A stretch of 64,000 bases of DNA from Muscardinus avellanarius (GCA_963383645.1 OY726571.1:81660888-81724887), one strand, 5' to 3'; positions 49,244 through 60,574 are shown, counted from the stretch's first letter. Numbers and translations are program-made. Notes: generated by a model from the letters alone, not told the origin.

Positions 49244-49480
49244 TCAGCTGGGCCTGGGGGCACCTGCCTGTAATCCCAGTACTTGGAGGCTGAAACAGGA
49301 GGATCACAGGTTCATGGCCAGCCTCAGCTACTTAATGAGGCCCTCTGCAACTCAGTGAAGCCCTGTTTCAAAATAAAGAATAAAAATAGGGCTGGGGGTG
49401 TAGCTCAAAGGTAGAGTGTTCCTGGGTTCAATCCCCAGTACTGAAAAGAATAAAAAATAGGGCTAAGGCTGAGGAGTTCA
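49244..49480 (+). repeat. B1-dID SINE
   Basis: B1 half CTGGGCCTGGGGGCACCTGC, ID half GGTAGAGTGTTCCTGGG, with an extra partial ID. Confidence 0.82.
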
Positions 49481-49489
49481 AATCCTAGT

Positions 49490-49618
49490 ACAAGAAAGAG
49501 AGGAAAGAAGAAAGAAAGGAAAGAAGACGGAAATGAGGGAGGGGGAGAGGAAGGAAAAGAGGGAAGAAGGAAGGAAGGAAGGAAGGAAGGAAGGAAGGGA
49601 AGGAAGGAAAGGAAGGAT
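49490..49618 (+). repeat. (GGAA)n-type purine microsatellite
   Basis: GAAA, GGAG and GGAA units. The central part is regular GGAA. Confidence 0.88.
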
Positions 49619-49627
49619 GCTAGTCTC

Positions 49628-49715
49628 AGGCTGGGGTATAACTCAGTTGGTAGAGCATTTGCCTAGTATGTGCAAGGGTCCTGGGTTTAAACCAAAAAAA
49701 AAAAAAAAAAAAAAA
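49628..49715 (+). repeat. ID element
   Basis: GGCTGGGGTATAACTCAGTTGG, GAGCATTTGCCTAGTATG, then a long A-tail (about 49694-49715). Confidence 0.85.
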
Positions 49716-49719
49716 GGCT

Positions 49720-50135
49720 ATTCTCAGCTCCAGGGATTGTAATTTCCAACAGAATGAGAGAAGCAGAATTTATGAATCCAACAGACATGGCACTGACCTT
49801 TAAACTTCAATTCTGTGTGCCTCAAAAACAGACTGCCAAATTGTGGAACTAGAGAAGTTTGACTTCAAGGTGTCCAGTTTCCTCTTGATACTCAGTTTAG
49901 TTTCCTCTTGGTACTCAGTTTCAGAAGTCCAGGACCTGGGGACTTTTTAACCCTTATCAAACAAGCTTTGCAAAGCAAGGTTTTTTTTATTTGCATACTT
50001 GAAGGAACAATTAATGTCTAAAAGACAAAGTGTAGATGCCCAAATCATTGGTTGAAAGAAAGAAATTATCATCACTTTTTACCTTTGATTTTAAAACTCA
50101 TTTGCTTGACTTCTTTTACATTTCATCTGAAGTTA
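49720..50135. other. Spacer, no gene recognised
   Basis: Nothing identified. Confidence 0.4.
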
Positions 50136-50136
50136 T

Positions 50137-50365
50137 TTATTTATTTATTTATTTATTTATTTTTGTGGTGCTGGGGGTGGAACCCAGGGGCTTTCTACCT
50201 CCGGGCTAAACTCCCAGACCTATTTTATATTTTATTTGGAAACAGGGTCTCACTAAGTTGCTGAGAGCCTTACTTAGTAGCTGAGGCTGGCTTCGAACTT
50301 GTGTGATCCTCCTGTCTCAGCTTCCCAAGCGCGGGATTACAAGTATGCTCCACCACGCACAGCTG
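50137..50365 (-). repeat. B1-dID SINE with (TTTA)n
   Basis: TTTA repeat, ID half GTGGTGCTGGGGGTGGAACC, and B1 half ending CTCCACCACGCACAGC. Confidence 0.85.
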
Positions 50366-50369
50366 AAGT

Positions 50370-51050
50370 CTTTTATTTCTAATTGTAGAATAAAAGGCTA
50401 TCTGACTCATTAAATAGGCTTTGGGAGATAATGAGCAAGTTGAAAACCTATTTTCAGGCTAAAGGAAATTTTCTCAGCCATGATACTATGCTCAATCCAC
50501 ATTATCTCCACAGTTCATCCTTGTTTTAGTACCTTTTATGCCCAGATGATCACACTACTCTGCTCCACAAAGTAAGGAATGTCAGACCCAGCCCAAATAA
50601 TTCTCTTTCTGATCCGTGGCAAGGATTATCATAAACTAGATGACATCATTTACTCTGTCTTGGCTGTGTGTGTAGAGTTGCCATTCCAAAGGGGTTATCT
50701 GGCAGCCATCTTGGGCAGCTTGCATGCTCCAATTCTTAGAGGCCAGTACATTTCAAAGACAGCAATCGGCAGATGTGGGGGTGGTGAACTCCTGTGATTC
50801 CATGGGTTTAATTCTGGCTGGCTTTAAAGGTTCTGGAGTCAGCACCTGGGTCATGGCTTGCTAAACAGCTTCCCAGCCTGCTGCCACAAAGGATCGCATT
50901 CAAAGTTGGCAGCTTTGTCAGTTACCTTGATCAAAGAGGTCAAAGGAACACTCGAGAGGCACATGTCATGTCTAGTACCAAGGCCTCCCAGTCCTTGGGC
51001 CTACTTTTTATCAATGGTGTCTCCAGGATAAAACTTATTTGCTCTGCTCT
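50370..51050. other. Spacer, no gene recognised
   Basis: Unique sequence. The frame at 50579-50797 has no domain I recognise. Confidence 0.4.
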
Positions 51051-51139
51051 GGATCTTTTTTTAGAAGCAGAGTCTCACTAAGTTGCTGAAAGGCTGAGGG
51101 TTTTGCCCCTAGCTTAGAGCTCACGCTATTTTTTTTTTT

Positions 51140-51585
51140 TTTTCAGTACTAGGGATGGAAATCAAGGGGCATTCTACCTCCAAACTATATCCCCAAGCCC
51201 CATATTTTATTCTTTAGTTTGAAACAGGGTCTCACTGAGTTACAAAGGGCCTCACTAAGTAGCTGAGGCTGTTCGCAAACTGCAATCCTCCAATCTTAGC
51301 CTCCCAAATCATGGATACTGGGGGGATTAAAAGGGTATGCTCCTAAACCTAACTTTTTTTGTTTGTTTGTTTGTTTGTTTGTTTGTTTTTGCAGTACTGG
51401 GGATTGAATCCAGAGGCATTCTACCTTCAAGCTTTATCCCCAGCCCTATTTTATTTTGAAACGGGTTCTCACTAAGTTTCAGAGGGCCCCACTAAGTTGC
51501 TAAAGCTGGCAGTGAACCTGTAATCCTCCCATCTCAGCCTCCCAAGTACTGGAATAAAGGCGGTGCCACCATGTCCGGCTTAGAG
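51140..51585 (-). repeat. Two B1-dID SINEs in the same direction
   Basis: Copies at about 51140-51355 and 51385-51583, the second preceded by (TTTG)n. A small B1 remnant also lies near 51060. Confidence 0.8.
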
Positions 51586-51589
51586 TTCA

Positions 51590-52779
51590 CACTATTAACC
51601 TTAATACTGAGTCCCATGAGCAAGAACACAGTTATTTCCTTCATTTGGGTCTATTGGATATAAATGCTGCCAGAGCCACAAAGAAATTTGATTTTGAAAG
51701 GAAGCTTATACAGCATGTATCCTACCAAACTTTACTACTGGTGATAATAGCCACTGGCTTAGTAGTTGATCTGTATCTTTCCTGGTCTCAGCTTTTTCAA
51801 AATTCCATTTTACCAGTGTTGCCTGCTCTGACGGCCCTGCATTCAAGTTCTCTCCTAAGAAAGTTGCAGATTTCTCTTACTTCATCCTATCTGACCTTGC
51901 TCCTTTGTAACAGGCCTCTGCTTTAGTGATACCCACACCCTGTCTGCAAATTCCAGTGGATCAAAAAAAGTAAAAAAATGTTTTGCAGATACATTTTGCA
52001 TTGTGATTTGGACTTGGGAGGGGGAAGGTTGTTTTAATACAAATTTGCTTTTTTTCCTACTTGTTCCTCCTGGACCCAGCCACATCATCTGCAGTTTGCT
52101 AAGCACACACAGGCACTGCCAATAGGCCGGTTGGCTCAAAGGCCTCCTTCCACGTGAAAACAGTGCAGTGTGGAGCCTGTGTGGACTGGCCTGTGTGGGC
52201 TGATTCCTAGACTTGGCTTTTTTTTCCTGAAAGTATCATGATCTTACATCATAGAGGCAGGGGGGGAGGGTACATGGTCCAGAGTTCATCCCTGTCATAA
52301 TTTGTCTGGGTGCTGGAGGATAGGAGGGACTGAGACGTATCTGGGCCAGAAGCAAATCTCCAGAGCCCTTAGGAGAGCCCGCCCATGGCTGTACCCAGTT
52401 CAGCCTTTCGACACTATCCTGTCCTTGATGGTTTTCCAGCTTCAGGCACAGAAGGCAAGGAGAGTCCTGCCTGAAGCTCTGGCCAGTGCAGTGTCTGAAT
52501 CTCAAAGTGAGTGAAGGCTGAATCAGTCAAAGGAGCAGAGATATGTGAGTGTCTGAAGTGGCTATGGGGATGCAGGGGGCAGGATGAAGGAGACCGGAGG
52601 CCATGGGTGCAGCTCAAAGGCTCCTTGAGGCCCAGGGCTTTGTCTGATTCCACTCTTTCCTCCTGCTACCCAATCTCTGTATCTTATTCATAGTAGGTAG
52701 GGAGGGGATTGCTTATAAACTGAACCCTCATCTTCCAGAACCAGTGTGGAGGGAGGGCGAAGTGAAGAACCATAAAATC

Positions 52780-52820
<41 letters not shown>

Positions 52821-53460
52821 GGCACTGAGCCTTAGGGGTGACCTGTTGAAGTCCAACCAGTCCACCACTTGAAGGCGGAACTGAAGCTCAGTCTTTTTAA
52901 AGGACTGGCACCAGATCACACTGCTTAGAGTCACATCTGAACCCAGACCCGAGATCTCTGTGACCTGAAGTGACTTCGCAAGGATTTTGACAGTTTTATT
53001 TTTTTCAAAGCAGAAGCCAATCCCCAGAAAGTGAAAGTTAAAAAAAATTATTCAGACAATTTGTAAAGTGGGAGGGCTCAGAGGTGGAGTGGAGTCTGGG
53101 GAGATGAGGCAGTTTCCAAACTCAGAAAGTAAGAATATTCCCGTGATATTCTGTCGATATATCATCTTGATACATCCAAAGGAGACAAATGAAAGAAGAT
53201 TCCTGTGGGCTTCTGGGGAAAGAGGAGCTAATCAATGACCGACCAAGCCTAAATTTCAGGGAAAATTGATAGAAACCAACTTCTAATACAGTCCCATTGT
53301 AGTAGGGGTAACAACTGATCCTTCCCTGTTCCTTTAATTCTCTGGATAGCAATGATTGCAGATACCTGGAGGAAATGCGCCTCTGAGGCAATCATCTACC
53401 CTAGGCCATTATGTTTGAGCCTTTTTTTTTATGACTCTTCTGGCTGTTTTTGTTTATTTG
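51590..53460. other. Longest SINE-free stretch near the butyrophilin gene; no exon recognised
   Basis: I searched here for signal-peptide, IgV or IgC exons of the butyrophilin gene (cysteine-tryptophan-cysteine pattern, DxAxYxC) and saw none. An (AAT)n run lies at about 52780-52820. Confidence 0.4.
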
Positions 53461-53469
53461 TTTGTTTTT

Positions 53470-53675
53470 GTTTTTGCGGTACTGGATTTGAACCCAGGGG
53501 CATTCTACCTCTGAACTATACTTGCAGCCCTATTTTTTTTCTTTATTTTAAAGCAGGATTCCACTCAGTTGCAAAGGTCCTCATTAAGTAGCTGAGGGTG
53601 GCCTCAAATCTGTGATCCTCCTGCCTCAGCCTCCCAAATACTGGGATTACAAGGGTGCACCACCACGCCTGGCTT
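53470..53675 (-). repeat. B1-dID SINE
   Basis: ID half TTTTGCGGTACTGGATTTG, and B1 half ending GCACCACCACGCCTGGC. Confidence 0.83.
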
Positions 53676-53810
53676 GTCTTGGTAATTTTTATTTAACTTT
53701 CTCTATGAGAAGAGAGATGACGTTTTCCTGAATTTGCAAAAAAAATTCTTTAAGAGAATTTCAATTTATATAGAATCTTTTTTTCTTGATAGAAAAAACA
53801 GGGTTTACTC

Positions 53811-53895
53811 TCTCCCTCTCTCTCCCTCTCTCCCTCTCTCTCTCTTTCTCTCTTTCTCTCGCTCTCCCTTCACCTTCCCTACCTCTCTTCTCTCT
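53811..53895 (+). repeat. (CT)n-rich microsatellite
   Basis: Imperfect CTCTCTCC and CTCT units. Confidence 0.85.
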
Positions 53896-54082
53896 TTTTC
53901 AACTCAATAATATTTATTGGATTCTTCCTAAATTCTTCCTAAATAACTAGCACAGTCTGCGTGCTAAGGAAAAGTCAAAAGAAACACATGCATAAAACTT
54001 TACCTAGATAATCAAGTTCTCTCCCTGTTTTCTTATTGATCATTGATCTCACAAGATCCACAACATAGATAAATTTTTTATG

Positions 54083-54266
54083 TGTGGCACTGGAGGTGGA
54101 ACCCAGGGGCTTTTCTACCTCTGGGCTATACTCCCAAACCTATTTTATACTTTATTTGGAAACAGGGTCTCACTAAGTAGCTGAGGCTGGCTTTAAACCT
54201 GTAAGAACCTCCTGTCTCAGCCTCCCAAGCGCTGGGATTACAAGCGTGCGCCACCATGCCCAGCAT
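54083..54266 (-). repeat. B1-dID SINE
   Basis: ID half GTGGCACTGGAGGTGGAACC, ending GTGCGCCACCATGCCCAGC. Confidence 0.83.
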
Positions 54267-54534
54267 AGATAATTTTCAAAAATTAACAGATAATATTGGT
54301 ATGTATTTACAGGATAAAGAGTGGCATTCAATACATGTATATAGCACTATAATCAAATGAGACTAACAGGTCCATCTCTACAGGTAAAACCTTCATTTTA
54401 TAGGTAGGAAATGAAGACAGACACTAAGTATCTTGGCTGGGACCAAATGCCGAGTCGGCTGTGGGAATGGGTCCAGTACTCAGGGCTTCCCAATCCCATG
54501 GGAGTCTCCTTCCCTTCCAAAATTACTTAATGTA

Positions 54535-54750
54535 GCTGGGCGTGGTGGCGCACGCTTGTAATCTCTGCACTTGGGAGGCTAAGACAGGAGGATCACACAT
54601 GTTCGAAGCCAGCCTCAGCTACTTAGTGAGGCTCTCAGTAATTTAATGAGACCCTGTTTCCAAAAATAGGTCTGGGAGTATAGCCCGGAGGTAGAAAGCC
54701 TCTGGGTTCCACCCCCAGTACCACACACAAAAAAATAAATTAAAAAAAAA
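54535..54750 (+). repeat. B1-dID SINE
   Basis: Full copy from GCTGGGCGTGGTGGCGCACG to an A-rich tail. Confidence 0.85.
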
Positions 54751-54824
54751 TTACTTAATGCAGCAATTGCATGTAACTCAAGGGCCTCAAGGGGTTCCCA
54801 CATTCAAGGTGATCTTTGTATGGT

Positions 54825-55155
54825 TTGCGAGAGATAGATCCACAGACACGCGAGATTGGCCATGCAGGCGGCATAGGTCTTTATTAGGTCAGCCCATTAG
54901 TCCCAGGCCGCTCCCTCCCCCACCCCCATGCCGCGGGTGCGGGGTGGGGGTGAGGGGGGATGTGTGGAAGAGGGCCTTCCACGAATGCAGAAATCTCTCT
55001 GTCCACACGCTCCTGTGTCCGTTCTCGCTTCTGTTCTGTCTCGAGATCGCAGCATCCCCTTTTTATCAAAGGGGAGTGGCTTTCCGTGGGAACTTGCAGG
55101 GTAAGGAGGCGGGTCAGCCCCGCCCCTGTCCCATATGGGGGCCCAGGACCTAACA
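54825..55155 (-). repeat. Class II ERV-type LTR (IAP/ERVK-like)
   Basis: On the - strand it starts TGTTAGGTCC and ends ATCTCTCGCA. It has a TATA-like GATAAAAAGG and an AATAAAGACC signal about 30 bases before its end. Short length, TGTT start and late polyadenylation signal are typical of class II LTRs. No internal sequence or exact target duplication is seen, so it is probably a solo LTR. Confidence 0.55.
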
Positions 55156-55480
55156 ATCTTCAGTGGAAGGTTCCTTGAAGAAGCAGGAACAATTTTCAGT
55201 AACTCCTCAGGATCTTAGTTCTAGCACCGTATTCAGGGTTGACTTTACCTTCTTGGGTTAAACACTAAATCCCGGATATTTTTCCCCCATGACTCTCACG
55301 GTTTCGCAGTTTCTGAATGATCCTGTAGAAAACAGCAGGGCGGAGCTGGAGTCAGTGTCCCAGCAAGAGCCCTTGTGGTTACTGGGCTGCATCAGGAACC
55401 TTGGAGGCAGAGGCCGAGGGCATCCCGCCTGCATCTCCAGCATCTACCAACCCCCGCCCTGTCTGCTTGGCCCCCCGCAG

Positions 55481-55644
55481 GAATAATGCTCAGCAATTCC
55501 AACAGGGCGCTGTCTTCCTGAAGGACACTCCTTGGGTGGCTGCTCAGACTTCAGTCTTGCTTTTTCTGGTGTTTCTCCTGGTGGGCGCCCTTGGCTTCAT
55601 TGGGAAACTTCGCCAAGAGAAAGAGCAAGAAAGGCGGACCAAAG
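55481..55644 (+). CDS. Butyrophilin-like gene, transmembrane exon
   Basis: The exon begins after a polypyrimidine/CCGCAG acceptor and ends AAAG before GTACAA. Both ends are phase 1, as expected for the TM exon that follows the Ig exons in butyrophilins. It encodes about 54 residues: a short stalk (NNAQQFQQGAVFLKDTPW), a hydrophobic helix (SVLLFLVFLLVGALGFIG) and a charged juxtamembrane segment (KLRQEKEQERRTK). Butyrophilins are B7-related surface proteins that act in T-cell regulation and milk-fat secretion. I find no Ig exons in the 11 kb or more upstream. The phase joins exactly to the next short exon. Confidence 0.68.
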
Positions 55645-55744
55645 GTACAACCCTCAGAGACCAAGAGAGAGAGACAGAAAAGTGAAGGAGGGGACTGGAC
55701 AGAGGAAAGAAGTGTGGTGAAGAGGGATGCAGAGGGCCCTTTTG

Positions 55745-55813
55745 TGTGTGTATGTGGTACTGAGGACTGAACTCAGGGGCATTGTACCTCTGAGCTATAC
55801 CCTGAGCCCTATT

Positions 55814-55847
<34 letters not shown>

Positions 55848-56450
55848 GGGTTTGGGGATGGAACCCAGGGGCATTTGACCTCCGAGCTACACCCCCTGTC
55901 CTATTTTTTATTCTTTTATTTTGAAACAGGGTCTCCCTAAGTTGCAGAGGGCCTCACTAAGTAGCTGAGGCTGTCCATGAACCGTGATCCTCCGGTCTCA
56001 GCCTCCCAAATGCTGCGATTACAAGTGTGCACCACCACACCCGGCTTGCCCTATTTCATTTTTATTTTGAAACAGGGTCTCACTAAGTTTCTGAGAGTCT
56101 CACTACTTACTGAGGCTGTCCTCAAACCTGTGATCCTCCTGTCTCAACCTTCTGAGTACTGGGATTACAATAAACGTGCACCACCACACCTGGTTTGTAG
56201 AGGGCCTTTGGGTGTGTGTGTGTGGGGGGGGTACTGGATATGGAACCTAGGGACATTCTTCCTCCGAGCTACACAAAATAGGGCTACAAGGCTCCCTGTT
56301 TCAGCGAGACCTTGAAACAGGGTCTCGCTGAGTTGCAAAGGGCCTCACTAAGTAACTGAAGCTGTCCGCGAACTGCAATCCTCCTGTCTTAACCTCCCAA
56401 ATGCTGACATAACAAGCATGTGCCACCATGCTCGGCTTTCAGAGAACCTT
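55745..56450 (-). repeat. Stack of B1-dID SINEs in the butyrophilin intron
   Basis: At least four insertions: an ID half at 55745-55815, a complete copy at about 55840-56047 inside it, the matching B1 half at 56050-56205, and another copy at 56225-56440. Confidence 0.8.
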
Positions 56451-56464
56451 TTAATTGAGTTATT

Positions 56465-56936
56465 TATGTATTTATGTATTTATTTAGTGGCACTGGGGAT
56501 TGAATGCAGAGGGATTCTACCTCTGACCTAAACACCCAGCCCAATTGTATTTCTTCATTGGAAACAGAGTCTCTCTAAGTTTCACTAAGTTGCAGAGGGC
56601 TTCTCTAAACTGTTGAGGCTGGCTTCAAACCTGCAATCCTCCTGTTTCAGCCTCCCAAGTACTGAGATTACTAGTGTGCGCCACCATTCCAGGCTTAATT
56701 GATTTTTTTTTCTTTTTTTTCTTTCCTTTTTGGTGGTACTGGGGGTGGAACCCAGAGGCTTTCTACCTCTGAGCTGCACTCTCAGAACTATTTTTTTATA
56801 ATTTATTTGGAAACAGAGTCTCACTAAGTTGCCAAGAGCTTCACTACATAGCTGAGGCTGGCTTCAAACCTTTGTGATCCTCCTGTCTCAGCCTCCCAAG
56901 GGTGGGGATTACAAGCGTGCGCCACACCAGGCTTAA
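56465..56936 (-). repeat. Two more B1-dID SINEs in the intron
   Basis: Copies at about 56465-56697 and 56725-56935, same direction as the preceding stack. Confidence 0.8.
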
Positions 56937-57120
56937 TTGAGGTTTTTAATGCAACCCTCCTTACTCACTACCACCAACCCTACCATTTACTCCGCCCAAG
57001 CTGTAATCCTGACCTTGACCTGTTCCATACACAGACCCTGGGAGGAGGCTCACAGAGGGCCTTATGGGGCCCTTAGTCATCTGCTAGAGACAGCACTGAT
57101 TTATTTCTTGTCCTTTTGCA

Positions 57121-57141
57121 GAGAAACTCCAAAAAGAGCTA
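57121..57141 (+). CDS. Butyrophilin-like gene, 21-base heptad exon
   Basis: Between TTTTGCAG and GTAAGT. Phase 1 at both ends; encodes EKLQKEL. Tiny exons coding for seven or nine residues are typical of butyrophilin cytoplasmic coiled-coil regions between the TM and B30.2 exons. Confidence 0.7.
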
Positions 57142-57231
57142 GGTAAGTTCTGTGCTTCCTGTTAATCTATAAACAATTTGAGCCGCCGTTACGTGCCAGT
57201 TATCTAATGAGATTTCTTTGTTCTATTTCAG

Positions 57232-57258
57232 ACTGGAGAAAAGCCCAGAAATTAGATG
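57232..57258 (+). CDS. Butyrophilin-like gene, 27-base exon
   Basis: Between ATTTCAG and GTAAGT. Encodes DWRKAQKLD in phase 1. The (D/E)W(R/K) start is characteristic of the butyrophilin juxta-B30.2 exons. Confidence 0.72.
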
Positions 57259-57496
57259 GTAAGTAGGATTTTAAAAATCTAAGCCTTTACCTCTTCTTTT
57301 AGTAGGAGACTTCATCTGGTTTCTTTCCCGAGTCCTTGTTCACTTTTACACAATTTAGAGTCTCACAATCCCATGTTCTCACTAAGTCACAAAAGTTTTC
57401 AAAACCTGTGTCCAAACTCAGCTCAATAGCCTTCATCAGTTCTACAAGATTTTTAAATTTTTAGAAATTATTTTGATGTCAAATTTAATCAATAAA

Positions 57497-58212
57497 GCCG
57501 GGCGTGGTGGCGCACGCTTGTAATCCCAGCATTCGGGAGGCTGAGACCTGGAGGATCACGAATTGCGGACAGCCTCAGCTACTTAGTGAGGCCCTCTGTA
57601 TCTCAGTAAGACACGGTTTCAAAAATAAAAAAAAGAATAAAAAATAGGGCAGGGGGTGTAACTTGGAGGTTGAATGCCCCTGGGTTCCATCCCCAGACCC
57701 GCCCCCCCAAAATTTTTTTTAATCAATAAAAGCAAAATCTGGCTAGGCGTGGTAGTGCACACTTTTATTTCCAGTACTTGGGAGGCTGAGACAGGGAGAT
57801 CAGGGGTTTGCAGCCAGCCTCAGCTACCTAGTGAGGTCTTCTACAACTTAGTGAGACCCTGTTTCAAACTAAAGAATAAAAACTAGGGCTGGTGGTGTAG
57901 CTCAGAGGTAGAATGCCCCTGGGTTCAATCCCTAGTACTGCAAAAAATAAAAATAAAAATAAAAACAATCTTAATCATATAAAATTTATTCTTTCCCAGC
58001 CGGGCATGGTGGCACACACTTGTAATCCCAGCATTCGGGAGGCTGAGACTGGAGGATCGCGGTTCACGGACAGCCTCAGCTACTTAGTGAGGCCCTCTGC
58101 AACTCAGTGAGACCCAGTTTCAAAATAAAGAATAAAAAATAGGGCAGGAGGTATAGCTCGGAGGTCAAATGCCCCTGGGTTACATCCCCAGACCTGCAAA
58201 AAAAAAAAAATT
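57497..58212 (+). repeat. Three B1-dID SINEs in the butyrophilin intron
   Basis: Copies at about 57497-57716, 57743-57962 and 57999-58212, each complete with an A-rich tail. Confidence 0.85.
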
Positions 58213-58517
58213 ATTTTTTCCCATTGCTGATGGCCTCCTATCCATTAAATCCAATATGCACTTCTTTGCTCTTTCTTTACAGACCTCCCTGAGTTGATCT
58301 TCCTCCCATTTGGCATCTGCTGGCCATCTTCTGGGTCCCTGGGTCCCTGGGTCCCTGCCTAAGTTCTCCTGTTCACGGGGCACTCCTTCTACAGGTCTCT
58401 ACAAGTCTCGTTCCTCTTTCTGTATAACTGCTGATACTCTTAGTCTTGGGCTCTTTTCACATTACACATGTTTTCTTCGGGATGGGGGAGTACTCATTTC
58501 TTTTCATTCTGTTGCAG

Positions 58518-58544
58518 ATTGGAGAGAAGCTCGATCTTATGCAA
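58518..58544 (+). CDS. Butyrophilin-like gene, second 27-base exon
   Basis: Between TGTTGCAG and GTGAGT. Encodes DWREARSYA in phase 1, a diverged repeat of the exon at 57232. Confidence 0.72.
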
Positions 58545-58767
58545 GTGAGTGGCCATATAACCCCTCAGGTCTTAGGCTCAAGACTCCTCTAGGAAAGATG
58601 TTAGTGGTCATTCGTCATCTTCCAACTCACAGCAGTGTCTTGGCCAGGTGGGCCAAGATGGAAGCCCCAGTGAGAGGTAGTACGGCCAGATCTTAGTGTG
58701 GCCAATGTGCTTTTCCCTTCAAATTTAGACTATTTTCCTTTTTCTTTCTTATAGCCCTGCCCTCTCC

Positions 58768-59270
58768 AGGCATGGTGGTCCATGCCTATAATCCCAGTAC
58801 TTAGAAGGCAGAGAGACAGAAAGATCACAGATTCAAAAACAGCGTTGTCAAATTACTGAGACCCTTAGCAACTTAGCAAGACCCTGTTTCAAAATAAAAA
58901 CTACAGCCGGGCGTGGTGGCGCATGCTTGTAATCCCCGTGCTTGGGAGGCGGAGACAGGAGGATCACGTAGGTTCAAAGCCAGCTTCAGCTACCTAGTGA
59001 GGCTCTCAGCAACTCAGTGAGACCTGTTTTCAAAATAAAAGAAAAAAAATAGGGTTGAGGGTGTTGCTCGTAGGTCAAATGCCCCTGGGTTCCATCCCCA
59101 AACCCACACACACACAAAAAGAATAAAAAATAGGGCAGGGGGTATAGCCTGGAGGTCGAATGCCCCTGGGTTCCATCCCCAGACTGGCAAAAAAAAAAGT
59201 GAACTAGGGATGTAGCTTGGAGGTAAAATGGCTCTGGGTTCAATCCCCCAGTACCATATTAAAAAAAAAA

Positions 59271-59290
<20 letters not shown>
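58768..59290 (+). repeat. B1-dID SINE cluster with A/GAA-rich tail
   Basis: A partial copy (58768-58900), a complete copy (58906-59110), two further ID halves (59130-59190, 59205-59255) and an (A)n(GAA)n tail to about 59310. Confidence 0.8.
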
Positions 59291-59302
<12 letters not shown>

Positions 59303-59513
59303 AGAAAAAAAAAACCTGGAGCATCTGTTTTGTGAAAGCCCTCAAAATGGTCCTTGAGGACACCTAGGGAGCCGCTTGTCACTCCAGTTGTTCAGGGGAA
59401 GAATAAATAGAGACTGCCTGGGCTAAGGTCCGCCTCTTTCCCCTTCCCAACCACTGAGGCTTCTGAGATGCAGTGTTGACCTGGTGCTTTCTTCTCGCTC
59501 CTCCTTTCCGCAG

Positions 59514-60031
59514 CGACTGTGACTCTGGATCCAGACACGGCCTACTTTGAACTCTTTCTGTCTGAAGATCGTCGAAGCGTGAGGCGCAAAAACACACAGC
59601 AGGATCTTCTGGAAAAACCTGGAAGGTTTTTATTTGATCCTTGTGTGCTGGGCCACGAAGCCTTTTCTTCAGGGAGACATTACTGGGAGGTAGAAGTGGG
59701 GGACAGGGATTTCTGGGGGCTCGGCGTTTGTGAAGAAAATTCCAGAAAGGAGTGGGGGATCAGAGAGTCACCTCAAAATGGGATCTGGGCTATGGAGCTG
59801 TGTGCTAATAAGTACCAGGCCCTCACCGTCCCTCCGACTCTCCTTCCTCTGAGTGATGCCCCCAGTCGGGTGGGGATCTTCCTGAACTACGAGGCTGGGG
59901 CAGTCTCCTTCTATAATGTGGCGGATGGGTCCCACATCTACACTTTCCCCCAAGCCTCCTTCTCTGGGCCCCTCCGGCCTTATTTCTGCCTCTGGTTCTA
60001 CCACGCAACCCCTCTGATTCTCTGTCGCTGA
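59514..60031 (+). CDS. Butyrophilin-like gene, B30.2 (PRY-SPRY) exon
   Basis: Starts after CTTTCCGCAG in phase 1, so it joins the 27-base exon, and ends at TGA 60029-60031. Encodes about 172 residues. The PRY part has TVTLDPDTAY and LSEDRRSVRR. The SPRY part has CVLGHEAFSSGRHYWEVEV, then the GIFLNYEAG strand (usual LDYE, here LNYE) and VSFYNVADGSHIYTF, ending SGPLRPYFCLWF. It stops at LILCR, where other butyrophilins have LTICP and usually a further tail. The B30.2 domain is cytosolic and in BTN3A1 binds phosphoantigens. The frame is fully open with no stops. It best resembles the BTN1/2/3 group; I cannot assign a member. The 3' untranslated region runs to AATAAA near 60534. Confidence 0.8.
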
Positions 60032-60039
60032 GGCCTCCG

Positions 60040-60570
60040 GGCCTGGCCTCTCTCTCTATGGAATCCCCAGGGGGAACTCTGCACTGACTTCGAGGACATC
60101 TGCCCCTGAGCTCCCAGCCTGCCCTGAGCTTCCAGCCTGCCCGGTGTGGCACTGAGCTCCTTTGAACCTCGCTCTCAGAGAGGCAGCCAGTCTTCCTAAG
60201 CTGGGGCTGACCGGTGCACAGTCCCTCAGGCATGAAGTGTCCAGCCCCAAGAAAATTTTCAAGCAACCACAGAGACTTGACTGAAGTGCCTGTCTAGTGC
60301 TACCATCCCATCTGAAAGCTAAACAAAAAGCAGCAAAGGAAAGCAGACAAGAAATATCGATGGGCAGAAGGATCCCCGCTCTTCAAAGATGAAAAAGAAA
60401 CAGAAGGTGGTTTTTTCACGTCAGTATTAAAGGACAGTGGGAAGCCAAGTCTGGATGGGCTTTGCCAGTTCACAGTTTTTTCATATAAGAACTTACTTGA
60501 TTTTATTTTGATCCACAGAAATTTTGGTCAGATAATAAATAAATCCATAAAACATAAATAAATAAATCCA
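60040..60570 (+). other. Probable 3' untranslated region of the butyrophilin-like gene
   Basis: Follows the stop without repeats. The first AATAAA is at about 60534-60539, just before a SINE. Confidence 0.5.
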
Positions 60571-60574
60571 TAGA

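Noticed and set aside
51645..51926. 93-codon frame considered as a membrane exon of the butyrophilin gene
   Set aside because: It lacks Ig cysteines, flanking splice sites in phase 1 and any butyrophilin motif.
55289..55480. Possible Ig-domain exon just before the TM exon
   Set aside because: The frame has no Ig-fold pattern and runs into the polypyrimidine tract of the TM exon acceptor.
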